Program-made: the position numbers and the translations under genes | The notes under the pieces: model-generated | The model's database searches: none | What the model saw: only the letters and a program-made list of their open reading frames with translations | Told to the model about the DNA's origin: nothing | DNA from: a virus | IMG/VR virus record: IMGVR_UViG_3300031371_000001 | Span: 36,652-100,651 of that record | Length of the DNA: 64,000 bases | Strand: one strand, 5' to 3' | Part shown: piece after piece, positions 43,418-50,808 of the stretch | Position numbering within the stretch: the stretch's first letter is position 1 | Layout: every line of letters begins with the position of its first letter

Positions 43418-44271
43418 TCGCCTTCGGTCCAATCGGGGATATCGTCGATCGCAAGCGCGACTTTCAGCGCGTCAACGAATCCGTCGATATAGGATCCCTT
43501 CGGCGGCGAGATCGACTTGTCGCCTTCCTCGATCCCTTCGAGGATCTCGTGAAGGACATTCCATTTGCGCGTGCGGCGCCGCGGCTTCGGATCTCCACCT
43601 GACTTCTTCGACGCGGCCTTCCGAACGTCCTTGCCCTTCGCCTTCTTCCCGCCGCTCGAAGCCAGCGCGTCCGCAAGGGCGGACTCTTGCTTTCTCTTGT
43701 CGTCGGGGAAGCGGCGGACAAGCTCCGACACGACGGACGGTGCAACCAGTCCGTCGATCAACGCCTTGCGAACCTTCGGTGCCGCCTGAAGAAGTCGGAG
43801 AGATCGCGTGACGTGTTCGCCGTCACGTCCCAACTTTTCGGCAACGTCCTTCGCCTCCATTCCGAAATCGAGGAGGCGCTTGTATCCTTCGGCCCGCTCG
43901 ATAGGGGACAGATCCTCCCGAAGCTCGTTCGCAAGAACGGTCGTGAACAGCGCGTCCGATTCGTTCGAGTAACGGGATTCGAACTCGACAGGGACCGTCT
44001 TGATCGGTGCCTTCAACGCCTTCTTCGCGTACAGGATCGCGCGGAGGCGCCGCTCCCCGTCCACGAGAACGATCCGATCCCCATCTCGACGGACAAGGAG
44101 GGGTGTCTTCAGACCGGAGTTCACGATCGACTTCGCGAGACGCTGCAAGCCGTCCTTGTTGAAATCCTTTCGTGGGTTCCAACCCTTTTCGATCTCGATC
44201 GCTTCGGGCGGCACCTGATAGGCGTTCCTTTTCTGGATCCCCTCGTGAAGTGCGGTTATCGGCTTCGCCAT
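43414..44271 (-). CDS. ParB-like nuclease-domain protein
   Basis: 285 residues. N-terminal ParB/sulfiredoxin fold: NPRKDFNKDGLQRLAKSIVN, GLKTPLLVRRDGDRIVLVDG ERRLRA, then LTTVLANELREDLSPIERA-type helix and a helix-turn-helix AKDVAEKLGRDGEHVTRSLR. The C-terminal third is basic (KPRRRTRKWN) and then acidic. In phages such proteins often partner a DNA methyltransferase, as here (GTGA overlap), and may act in DNA recognition rather than partition. No ParA is present. Confidence 0.85.
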   Translation of the reverse strand: MAKPITALHEGIQKRNAYQVPPEAIEIEKGWNPRKDFNKDGLQRLAKSIVNSGLKTPLLVRRDGDRIVLVDGERRLRAILYAKKALKAPIKTVPVEFESRYSNESDALFTTVLANELREDLSPIERAEGYKRLLDFGMEAKDVAEKLGRDGEHVTRSLRLLQAAPKVRKALIDGLVAPSVVSELVRRFPDDKRKQESALADALASSGGKKAKGKDVRKAASKKSGGDPKPRRRTRKWNVLHEILEGIEEGDKSISPPKGSYIDGFVDALKVALAIDDIPDWTEGE

Positions 44272-44304
44272 GATTCAACCCTTTCCAGGGACTATCGCCC
44301 CGTG

Positions 44305-44628
44305 TTATTTGCTCCAAACGTCAAGCTTGGATTCAAGCTCGATTTCGATCTTCACAAGCGAACGCATCGAAGACGCCGGAATCAAAGCGTCCCCGCTGGA
44401 CACCTTGTTGATTGCCTCCTTCACGCGCCGCGTGATCTCGACAAGTTCCTCCATTCGATCGCGCGCCTGTCGCTCGAATTCCTTTGCGCGGCGCTTGTTG
44501 GACTCGAAGGCTTCGCGAAGCGTCTTGTTCTCGGCTTCAAGCCTTGTCGCCTCGACCTTCCAATCCTTCTTTCCTTCGTCCGATCCGTTCGTTGAAGGCT
44601 TCGCGTCGTTTCCTTTGTTCTTCGGCAT
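44305..44628 (-). CDS. Coiled-coil protein
   Basis: 107 residues from the ATG at 44628 with GGAGGAACCAAGGG in front. Charged N-terminus, then a continuous coiled coil (VEATRLEAENKTLREAFESN and on to about residue 75), then a short helical end. The start lies inside the upstream gene, overlapping it by 92 bases. Function unknown. Confidence 0.65.
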   Translation of the reverse strand: MPKNKGNDAKPSTNGSDEGKKDWKVEATRLEAENKTLREAFESNKRRAKEFERQARDRMEELVEITRRVKEAINKVSSGDALIPASSMRSLVKIEIELESKLDVWSK

Positions 44629-44836
44629 CCCTTGGTTCCTCCTGATAGACAATGTAGAGATCGACAACGTGACCCCACGTCAACCCGGGGATCACTTTTG
44701 CAGCTTCGTTCAATTCACGCGCGATCAATGTTCGGAGCTTCGCTCCGTATCCTTTCGGACTGCCGGGAAGGAAGCCTGAACACAAGCCAAGCAACTTCAA
44801 CGCGCGAATGTATCTTTTCCTCCAATCGACTTTCAC
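44537..44836 (-). CDS. Small basic protein, overlapping its neighbour
   Basis: 99 residues, GTG start that overlaps the upstream stop (GTGA). Basic helical N-terminus (WRKRYIRALKLLGLCSG), then ELNEAAKVIPGLTWGHVVDL and a charged C-terminal helix (EEQRKRREAFNERIGRRKEG). The 3' 92 bases overlap the coiled-coil gene in another frame. Its C-terminal part could be partly shaped by that overlap. Unknown function. Confidence 0.55.
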   Translation of the reverse strand: MKVDWRKRYIRALKLLGLCSGFLPGSPKGYGAKLRTLIARELNEAAKVIPGLTWGHVVDLYIVYQEEPRDAEEQRKRREAFNERIGRRKEGLEGRGDKA

Positions 44837-45597
44837 AACCCCAACCCGATCTTTCCTATCGCCGTCCCGTTCTTACGAACCCACGCCTGAAACTTCTTCA
44901 GCTTCGCGGCCGTGATTTCACCTTTCGCAAGATGCTTGCGAATCTTATCGACTGTGGCGGCGTCGAGAAGGTACAGACCTTCCCCTTCAAGACAAACGAT
45001 CACGCGGCCCGAAGTCTCGATCGTCTTTGCGATCATTTCTCCGCTGTCGCGTTCGAGCATTTCCTTTGATCGGACAAGGACGAAATCGACGTATAGATTC
45101 CCCTTCTCGGATCTGACTTCGGCGGCTTGGACGAACCATTCATCCGGCGGGGCATCCTCCAAGGTGAAGACGAATCCGTTTCGCGGCGCGGCTTGCGGCT
45201 TCAACGTCAACGTCGTCCCTTCGAGGAACGCTTCAACGGCTTTCTGTCCCCGGAGGCTTCGCGCCTTGTTGCCGTAAACAAGGGGGGCGTCCTTGATCGG
45301 AGTCTTGCGATCGAGCGTTGCGAAGAATTGGGAAACGCTCGAAGACGACGGCCAACCGCGTTCTTCGAACGCCTCCTTGATCGCCTTGTAGAGTTTCGAT
45401 CGCTGTCGTCCTTCTTCCCTTGAATACCATTCGCGCCCTTCGATGTCCTTCGCGATCATCTTGTCGGCAAGGCCGCGCGTTTGCAGGATCAACGCAAACA
45501 CGTCCGCCTCCGTAGCCGGTTCAGAAACCCTCTTCACTCGTGTTGTGAAGAAGCGCCGAAAGCGTTGAAGGCGGCGCGGCGGTTTGGCGAAAGGCAT
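44833..45597 (-). CDS. Protein with C-terminal KNG domain
   Basis: 254 residues. Basic N-terminus, then helical and beta segments without a known fold (WFVQAAEVRSEKGNLYVDFV in the middle). The last 60 residues (GEGLYLLDAATVDKIRKHL, FQAWVRKNGTAIGKIGLGL) match the small proteins at 39278-39487 and 56686-56892. It is the only member where the domain is joined to a larger protein, so it may give the best clue to function. It starts the run 44833-42512 that ends with the methyltransferase. Confidence 0.7.
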   Translation of the reverse strand: MPFAKPPRRLQRFRRFFTTRVKRVSEPATEADVFALILQTRGLADKMIAKDIEGREWYSREEGRQRSKLYKAIKEAFEERGWPSSSSVSQFFATLDRKTPIKDAPLVYGNKARSLRGQKAVEAFLEGTTLTLKPQAAPRNGFVFTLEDAPPDEWFVQAAEVRSEKGNLYVDFVLVRSKEMLERDSGEMIAKTIETSGRVIVCLEGEGLYLLDAATVDKIRKHLAKGEITAAKLKKFQAWVRKNGTAIGKIGLGL

Positions 45598-45601
45598 TCT
45601 T

Positions 45602-45745
45602 TCAGTCCTTGATCAACAGCAATCCGAATCCGATCATGACAAGCCCTTCGATGCGATCGATTGACGTCCCATAATCGAACATATGGTAAAAGACCCGGAT
45701 CCCTACGCCGGCAACGATAAAAACCCAACCTGCGAAGCGGATCAT
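45602..45745 (-). CDS. 47-residue membrane protein
   Basis: From the ATG at 45745, which overlaps the upstream stop as ATGA. It has two hydrophobic segments (FAGWVFIVAGVGIRVFYHMF and GLVMIGFGLLLI). Probably an inner-membrane peptide. Nothing more can be said. Confidence 0.55.
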   Translation of the reverse strand: MIRFAGWVFIVAGVGIRVFYHMFDYGTSIDRIEGLVMIGFGLLLIKD

Positions 45746-45951
45746 CGATCGTCCCGCCTGAAAAGAGCGGCTTCGCATTGCCAACAAAGCTTTCCCGACT
45801 CCGGAAGCCGGGGCGCCTCCTGGACCCTAACGCCGCCCATATCGAACGGAAGCGATTTGCCGCAAAGACAATTTCGAATTCGAAGATCGTTCTTCGAATG
45901 CCACTTCGTCCAGGGGCGCCCGGGTTTCTTCCATCGAATGAAAACGATCAT
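45742..45951 (-). CDS. 69-residue zinc-knuckle protein
   Basis: Stop-start overlaps (ATGA) with both neighbours support it. It carries CLCGK near residue 28 and CWQCE near residue 57, a pair of Cys knuckles that could hold one zinc ion, between basic segments. Unknown function. Confidence 0.65.
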   Translation of the reverse strand: MIVFIRWKKPGRPWTKWHSKNDLRIRNCLCGKSLPFDMGGVRVQEAPRLPESGKLCWQCEAALFRRDDR

Positions 45952-46658
45952 CGATCGGAACCGTTGCCAGGTACAAAAGCCGGAAGCTTCACTCCTTCCT
46001 TCGCCGCAACCTTTTCGATTTCTTCGAGCATTCGTTGAAGCGCGAAGGCTTCGCCAATAAGCGCCTTCGGTTCAACCCCATTGCGGGCGGCTCTTGCCGC
46101 GGCATCCGTCACCTTGCGGCGTCCAGCTTCGGCAAGATCCCGACAGATCGAAAAAGCCTTTTGCATCCCGGCGCCGAAGTATTCGCCCGGGTCTATCTGC
46201 GGCGCCTTCACGTCAACGGGACGTGATTTCTCCCGGCAGTCTTCGACCTGTTCGCATTCGTCGCAAACAAAGTGTTCCGGTTCGAAGAAACCGAAGCAAG
46301 ACTTCACAGGGTTCTTGCGGCATTCCTCGACGTGTCCGCAGTCTTCACAGTCCTTCGTTCCTTTACGGTGCCAGAGTCCGAAGCAATCGGGACGACAGGC
46401 GGCGTCCGTCGCGTCGTAATCGATCCCGTTCCGCTCCCGCCTTTCGGCTTCGCGTTCCTCGCGGCGCCGGCGGTTGCGATCCGCCTGCTGCTTCTTCGCG
46501 CGAACCTTCGCTCCCGCCGCTTGCGCGTTTCTGCAAGAGGCTTCCCAACCGCACCTTTCGCACTCCCGCGCGCGGTTATGCCAACGCGAAAAACAATCCG
46601 GGGAGGCTGTCGTCCCGTAGGCATTTGCCTTGCGCGGCTGCAACTTCTTCGCTTCCAT
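45948..46658 (-). CDS. Cys-rich multi-knuckle protein
   Basis: 236 residues. Three repeats of a four-Cys motif: DCFSRWHNRARECERCGWEA with a final C, DCFGLWHRKGTKDCEDCGHV with a final C, and SCFGFFEPEHFVCDECEQVE with a final C. A basic helical spacer separates the first two and contains GIDYDATDAAC. The C-terminal 90 residues are helical (MQKAFSICRDLAEAGRRK). The same motif occurs at 46954-47733 and 55234-55830. It may be a DNA- or protein-binding zinc module; no named family is certain. Confidence 0.7.
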   Translation of the reverse strand: MEAKKLQPRKANAYGTTASPDCFSRWHNRARECERCGWEASCRNAQAAGAKVRAKKQQADRNRRRREEREAERRERNGIDYDATDAACRPDCFGLWHRKGTKDCEDCGHVEECRKNPVKSCFGFFEPEHFVCDECEQVEDCREKSRPVDVKAPQIDPGEYFGAGMQKAFSICRDLAEAGRRKVTDAAARAARNGVEPKALIGEAFALQRMLEEIEKVAAKEGVKLPAFVPGNGSDR

Positions 46659-46660
46659 GA

Positions 46661-46954
46661 TTAATCATTCCTCCGTTCGAGCCAAAGGCCGCGTTTGCGA
46701 TACGTCCCCTTCTCGACAATGCGATCCATGCGAACGCCGGTCGTCCTTCCGGAAGGCCAGCGGACATGAAGGAAGCACGTTCCGACACTGACGACGATCC
46801 CGACACGCCGGGGGTATTCCTTCCCTCGATAGAACTTGCGTTCGATGTCGTGAAGCCGATCGCCCGGGTGGATTTCGTCCGGTTGGCGCCGCGGCTGTTG
46901 CGGCCCGGAGTATCCAAGGATCATTCGCGGCGGACGCGGCGGGCGCCATTCCAT
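46661..46954 (-). CDS. Small SH3-like beta-barrel protein
   Basis: 97 residues, TAATG overlap with the upstream gene. Basic Pro/Arg-rich N-terminus, then HPGDRLHDIERKFYRGKEYP and RRVGIVVSVGTCFLHVRWPS, the strand pattern of a small SH3/KOW barrel. Possibly nucleic-acid or ribosome associated. Unknown function. Confidence 0.6.
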   Translation of the reverse strand: MEWRPPRPPRMILGYSGPQQPRRQPDEIHPGDRLHDIERKFYRGKEYPRRVGIVVSVGTCFLHVRWPSGRTTGVRMDRIVEKGTYRKRGLWLERRND

Positions 46955-47733
46955 TATTCGATCTCCGGAGTCACGAGCGAAACGTTGATCCGCCCGGGAT
47001 CGTCTTCGTCTCGATCAATCTTGACTCGCACGCCTTCGAGCGCCTTGGACAAGTGCGAGTCTTCGTCTGCGATCTCCCGAAGCCCCGTTTCCAAGCGGCT
47101 TCGGATCGAGGCGATCGCCCCTGGCGTCAATGGCTTCCCCTTGAACTCCGAAAGCAAGCTTCCGAACTTGCGATCGACAACCTCCTTGACGGTCGGACGT
47201 GTCAGGATCGAGCGCCTGATTTCTTCGTCCTTGTCCATCTTGGACGCGAAGACTTCGAGGCGTTCCTTGTCTCGATAGAGAACGATACACGATCCCTTGT
47301 GCTTGCACTTCGCACAACCGGCGTCCGTCGCGTCATAGTCGATCCCGTGACACTCCGGGATGACCCCGACAGGATCCGCCGGGGGATCGAGCGTTGCTCC
47401 GGACAAGCCGGATAGCTTCGAGCATTCGGGCTTGTGGGAACACGCCTTGCAGTAATTGTCGGAAGCCTCGAAGTCGATCGCGAAGCAACGCGGCTTGCCG
47501 TGACGGTTGATCTTCACGGGGACACCTTCGGCCGCCGCTGTCGCCTTCGCCGGATCCTTGCGGAACTTCGCGCGGAGGTCTTCGAGCGATCCGACTTTGG
47601 GCTTCGGCTTGTCGTCTTCCTTCTTCATGAGTCTAGCCATTCCCTTGCTTGCCTTGCGTTCCTCGATTTCTTCCATGATCGACGCAAGCTTCACGAACGG
47701 GGCAACGGGATGATATGAATTCAACTCGAACAC
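46954..47733 (-). CDS. Cys-motif protein with the GSLxxLRxxF tag
   Basis: 259 residues with a GTG start inside the upstream gene (an ATG at 47676 is possible). Residues 48-61 (GSLEDLRAKFRKDP) match the short motif shared by the five genes at 58584-63400. Two four-Cys modules follow: CFAIDFEASDNYCKACSHKP with a final C, and CHGIDYDATDAGCAKCKHKG with a final C. The C-terminal half is helical. It links the Cys-knuckle set of this operon with the zinc-ribbon set at the right end. Confidence 0.7.
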   Translation of the reverse strand: MFELNSYHPVAPFVKLASIMEEIEERKASKGMARLMKKEDDKPKPKVGSLEDLRAKFRKDPAKATAAAEGVPVKINRHGKPRCFAIDFEASDNYCKACSHKPECSKLSGLSGATLDPPADPVGVIPECHGIDYDATDAGCAKCKHKGSCIVLYRDKERLEVFASKMDKDEEIRRSILTRPTVKEVVDRKFGSLLSEFKGKPLTPGAIASIRSRLETGLREIADEDSHLSKALEGVRVKIDRDEDDPGRINVSLVTPEIE

Positions 47734-48041
47734 GCCGCGTGTCCAGCGTCGTCCCCGTCTTCGTCGTCTTTGTCGTCAAGGACTTCTGCAATTTCTTGCA
47801 GTTGCTCCGACATTATAAACAAACAAACGATCGTGAAGATCCAAAATCCTGCAACAAGAAATACCAGCCCCGCGATCATCGGTGAAATCGAAGCGGCGTG
47901 TTCGTTGAAATCGACCCATTGAACCCACGCGACAGCGAAGGAACCGATCGCGCCGCTAATACAAAACATGATCGCTATCGCAACGATCACGCCAACGACG
48001 GCGATTGCGATCCCCGATGAACTCGAATTCCTTTTCGTCAC
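47721..48041 (-). CDS. Two-helix membrane protein
   Basis: 106 residues. Transmembrane segments at about 9-40 (IAIAVVGVIVAIAIMFCISG) and 53-78 (SPMIAGLVFLVAGFWIFTIV), then an acidic, Asp-rich cytoplasmic tail ending in Cys. Overlaps the next gene by 13 bases. Probably an inner-membrane protein; function unknown. Confidence 0.65.
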   Translation of the reverse strand: MTKRNSSSSGIAIAVVGVIVAIAIMFCISGAIGSFAVAWVQWVDFNEHAASISPMIAGLVFLVAGFWIFTIVCLFIMSEQLQEIAEVLDDKDDEDGDDAGHAACSS

Positions 48042-48394
48042 GATCCTCCTCCTTCTTCTTCGTCACCGTCCCCGTCGTCGTCTTTCAGCTTGTCGCGGAC
48101 CCACTGTCGGAAGGCGTCCGCCTCGAATGACTCGATAAGCAGGAACGCCAGCGCCAACGAAGCGAGCAACGAAAGCCCAACAAGCCGCGGGGAATCCATG
48201 CCAGATTTATCGAAGTCAATTCCGAAGATCCACGTCCAGAGGTTCATCAAACCAATTCCAATCCAGACAACCGCATCGAAGAAGGCTTGAACGAACAACA
48301 ACAAGATCGCGATCGCCTTCACGACGTTGAAGACGATCATTGCCTTGCAACCGAAAGCTTCGGAGTCTTTCCCCGTCTTGTCGTCAGTCGTCAC
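48038..48394 (-). CDS. Membrane protein with acidic tail
   Basis: 118 residues from the GTG at 48394 (GGAGGCGACTC in front). Hydrophobic segments at about 20-50 (VFNVVKAIAILLLFVQAFFD and on) and 70-90 (VGLSLLASLALAFLLIESF), then an acidic end DDDGDGDEEEGGGS. The GGGS codons hold the ribosome binding site of the next gene. Function unknown. Confidence 0.65.
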   Translation of the reverse strand: MTTDDKTGKDSEAFGCKAMIVFNVVKAIAILLLFVQAFFDAVVWIGIGLMNLWTWIFGIDFDKSGMDSPRLVGLSLLASLALAFLLIESFEADAFRQWVRDKLKDDDGDGDEEEGGGS

Positions 48395-48644
48395 GAGTCG
48401 CCTCCGTGATCTTCGCCAAAAGGTTCGATCGGAATGTCGCGACCCGTCCAAGCTTCTTCATGAAGCCGTCGAAGATCCGACGTTCCCGCTTCCTCGCTTC
48501 GCGTCTCGGAAGATCGAGCTTGCGGAGGTTTTCGAGTGCCCGGGAGTAATCGCGGTCGTGTTTCTGCGCGGCGTGGAGGAGGAACCCTCGCAGCTTTCGC
48601 GCTTCGTTCACCGTCAACGAAATCCTACCGTCAACGACTTTCAT
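48384..48644 (-). CDS. Basic helical protein
   Basis: 86 residues from the ATG at 48644 (GGAGGGGGATTG in front), which overlaps the upstream stop as TGATG. Highly basic (LDLPRREARKRERRIFDGF). It could bind nucleic acid. A much longer frame upstream of this start is an overlap artefact of the neighbouring genes. Confidence 0.65.
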   Translation of the reverse strand: MKVVDGRISLTVNEARKLRGFLLHAAQKHDRDYSRALENLRKLDLPRREARKRERRIFDGFMKKLGRVATFRSNLLAKITEATRDD

Positions 48645-48877
48645 CAATCCCCCTCCTTGCGCCAACGCTCGAACGCCTTGTCCAAGTCCCTCCACATATT
48701 CGAGAACGCGATCCCGGCGAAGGCGCCGAAGACGTAGGGCGAGACGTCGCCCCACGCCAACGAACCGTAAAAGACTTTCAGGGCGACGACGATCACGACG
48801 GCGAAGTAGAACGCGACTCCGACGATCGAGGTGATCGTTCTGATCTTGCCCATCACCTTCGGAACCGGAGGACTCAT
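48644..48877 (-). CDS. Small membrane protein
   Basis: 77 residues, GGAGGCGAGTC before the ATG, ATGA overlap with the upstream gene. A hydrophobic segment (TSIVGVAFYFAVVIVVALKV) and a second moderate one (VSPYVFGAFAGIAFSNMW), then a charged tail. Unknown function; one of five small membrane proteins in this operon. Confidence 0.65.
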   Translation of the reverse strand: MSPPVPKVMGKIRTITSIVGVAFYFAVVIVVALKVFYGSLAWGDVSPYVFGAFAGIAFSNMWRDLDKAFERWRKEGD

Positions 48878-49269
48878 GACTCGCCTCCATGATTCTTCTT
48901 CGCGGCGTCTTCCGGGAATATGCGGCGGTAAAGTTCGATTGAGTGGATCCTTTGCCCCTCCACAACGTCGAAAACGTGTTGCGCCGGGAGATCGGGATCC
49001 ATTTCCAGATCCAAGATATATCTACCCTTGTGTTCCTCCGGGATCCGGAATCCATACAGTGTTTCGATCGCCTTGCCTTGAAGGTGAATTCGCGACTCGA
49101 TAAAACCAAGTCGCGCATCCTCTTTCAGCGTCTTGAATGAATCCTCGAAGGTCGGACGGCGCCGCACCTTCGACACGATCGCAATCCCGACAGTGATCCC
49201 GACTGCGAAGAAGAAAACCGCCGCGAAGATCACGAACGGAGCGGAGATCCAAAGGTCTTGAAGCGTCAC
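48874..49269 (-). CDS. Membrane-anchored protein
   Basis: 131 residues from the GTG at 49269 (GGGAGGCGAGTC in front, GTGA overlap). One N-terminal transmembrane segment (FVIFAAVFFFAVGITVGIAI), then a soluble cytoplasmic part with TFEDSFKTLKEDARLGFIES and a C-terminal helix. The C-terminus HGGES overlaps the next gene's ribosome binding site. Unknown function. Confidence 0.65.
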   Translation of the reverse strand: MTLQDLWISAPFVIFAAVFFFAVGITVGIAIVSKVRRRPTFEDSFKTLKEDARLGFIESRIHLQGKAIETLYGFRIPEEHKGRYILDLEMDPDLPAQHVFDVVEGQRIHSIELYRRIFPEDAAKKNHGGES

Positions 49270-49661
49270 GACTCGCCTCCCTGATCCTTCAGGATCCCGA
49301 TCGCCGCCTCCGCAGTCTTCAAGCCTCCCTGTATCGCACGTCGGAGGGTCAGCCTCTTCCCGGAATCCGGGACGTGTTCCTCGACAATGTAGACGGCAAC
49401 ACGCTTCCATCGCATCGCCCGTGTCGGATCGTTCGGGTCCGCGTCCGCGTCCGCCTCCCATTTGAAGGGAGGATCGTTCGGATCGCACTTCGTCCAGGTG
49501 TCGGACAGTCCAGCGGCGGCTTCGAGGATCTTGATCCGATCTTCGAGATACTTGTTTCGAGCAAGCCCCGCCTTCCAGCCGCCATGACCAGAAAGGATCA
49601 TGATGACCGTCACGAGAACCAGAAGGGCAGCGAGGTCCGCAACGAAAAGCCAAGTGTCCAT
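49266..49661 (-). CDS. Membrane-anchored protein, first gene of the leftward accessory operon
   Basis: 131 residues from the ATG at 49661; a TTG three codons upstream is less likely. N-terminal transmembrane segment (WLFVADLAALLVLVTVIMIL), then a coiled-coil-like stretch (YLEDRIKILEAAAG) and a small soluble domain. The C-terminus is QGGES. It is the first gene leftward from the repeat-rich divergent region, so its promoter should lie in 49662-49830, though I see no consensus one. Confidence 0.65.
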   Translation of the reverse strand: MDTWLFVADLAALLVLVTVIMILSGHGGWKAGLARNKYLEDRIKILEAAAGLSDTWTKCDPNDPPFKWEADADADPNDPTRAMRWKRVAVYIVEEHVPDSGKRLTLRRAIQGGLKTAEAAIGILKDQGGES

Positions 49662-49788
49662 GTCTCCCAAACCTTTCCCGGGCGTTCGCCCGCTACTGTG
49701 ATCCTATGGAAACCGTGCGCGCGGCGTTCGCACTGAATCGCGGAACCTATCGAGCAACGGCGCGCGGCGCGGCGGGTAAACTCGCCTA

Positions 49789-50302
49789 CCTATTATATAT
49801 AATAGGATTTTCCCCTAGCCCCCATTACAAGGCATTTAAAAGGGAAATTTATCCCTGCCGGCGCCGCGAGGACCTGATCGATCGTCCCTCAATCGCCCCG
49901 AACGTCCCCAATCCTCCCCGCCGTCGCATCGATCGAACGCCGGGGAATCGCGTCGTTCGCTTGCGCCCCCGTGTCGATCGAGGCGTTCGCACCCTCTATT
50001 ATATATTATACCGGAACCCTTATTATATATAATAGCCTCCCTCCAAACACCCGATCGCCTCGCATCCTCCCGGGAGCATCCCCCGAACCCTCCCTCCCGA
50101 TCGCCCCTCGCCGCAATCACCGGAGCATCCCCCGATCCCCCGAACCCCAAAGCCTATTATATATTATACCGGGGATTCCCTTCTTTCGAACTAGATCGCC
50201 CGCGCGCGCGAAGCCAGAAAAGGCGCCCCCCCTCTACGCCCCTATATTGTACCAAATATTTATAATAGGGGCTAGATGAGGGGGGGCGTATAATATATAA
50301 TA
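49789..50302. repeat. Cluster of AT-rich 14-mers (TATTATATATNATA)
   Basis: TATTATATATAATA (perfect palindrome) at 49791-49804 and 50021-50034; TATTATATATTATA at 49997-50010 and 50155-50168, both followed by CCGG; its inverse TATAATATATAATA at 50289-50302; and a related imperfect palindrome GCCCCTATATTG...TATAATAGGGGC at 50238-50272. These sit in otherwise very GC-rich DNA and occur nowhere else in the window that I can find. Confidence 0.85.
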
Positions 50303-50374
50303 GCGGACGGGCGCCTCCCTTCCTCAAACCTTTTCCCTCGACACGGCACTTCAGGGGAATCGCATCAAACGCTA

Positions 50375-50447
50375 ATGGTGTCAGCCTGTATTCAGGGGGA
50401 AAAGAAGAAGGCTTGTTGCAAACTTTTCCCCCATATACAGACACCAT
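50375..50447. repeat. Long imperfect inverted repeat
   Basis: Left arm 50375-50404 (ATGGTGTC...CTGTATTCAGGGGGAAAAG) and right arm 50423-50447 (CTTTTCCCCCATATACAG...CACCAT) with an 18-base loop. It could form a cruciform or RNA hairpin or bind a dimeric protein. Similar TATACAGG words recur at about 50938 and 50983. Confidence 0.75.
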
Positions 50448-50665
50448 AGCGCAAAGCCGGAAGGGGCTTGTCCGCCTGAAAGGATAAGAAGCCGTCACGC
50501 CGTCGAGGCGTCGAGGGCAGGGGATGAAGGAAATGGACCTTGCTTGGCGGGGTAGGCTCCCGGACACAACAAACAACGGCCGGCGCTCGATAAGCGGCGT
50601 CGGGTCGAGAGGCGAGAGGCGCGGCGCCGTGGCGGCGAACGATAACCGAAGCCCGTTTCCCGGCG

Positions 50666-50808
50666 GTCGATTGTCGAGAGGCGGTGCGTCTTGGCGGCGA
50701 ACGATACCGAACGTCGATTGTCGAGAGGTCGATTGTCGAGAGGCGGTGCGTCTTGGCGGCGAACGATACCGAACGTCGATTGTCGAGAGGCGGTGCGTCT
50801 TGGCGGCG
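50666..50808. repeat. 47-bp tandem repeats
   Basis: Unit beginning GTCGATTGTCGAGAGG and ending ACGATACCGAAC: full copies 50666-50712 and 50728-50774, a partial 15-base copy 50713-50727 between them, and a partial copy 50775-50808. A diverged copy lies at about 50602-50655. Iteron-like arrangement; the inner TCGATTGTCGA is itself nearly palindromic. Confidence 0.85.

Noticed and set aside
43414-44271. Plasmid/prophage partition system
   Set aside because: There is a ParB-like fold but no ParA gene and no parS-like palindrome nearby; it is coupled to a methyltransferase instead.
48645-49118. N-terminal extension of the basic protein at 48384-48644 to 244 residues
   Set aside because: It overlaps two well-supported genes in other frames and is Arg-rich shadow sequence. 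The ATG at 48644 has GGAGGGGGATTG.
49789-49806. Ordinary sigma70 promoter at the first AT box
   Set aside because: TATAAT is present on both strands because of the palindrome, but no TTGACA-like box lies 16-18 bases upstream on either strand.
49706-50032. Plus-strand open frame beginning METVRAAFALNRG
   Set aside because: No ribosome binding site, runs through three AT boxes, and ends in a run of Tyr/Ile coded by those boxes.
50666-50808. CRISPR array
   Set aside because: Copies are directly adjacent or separated by part of the repeat itself, with no unique spacers of constant length and no cas genes. They are tandem repeats.
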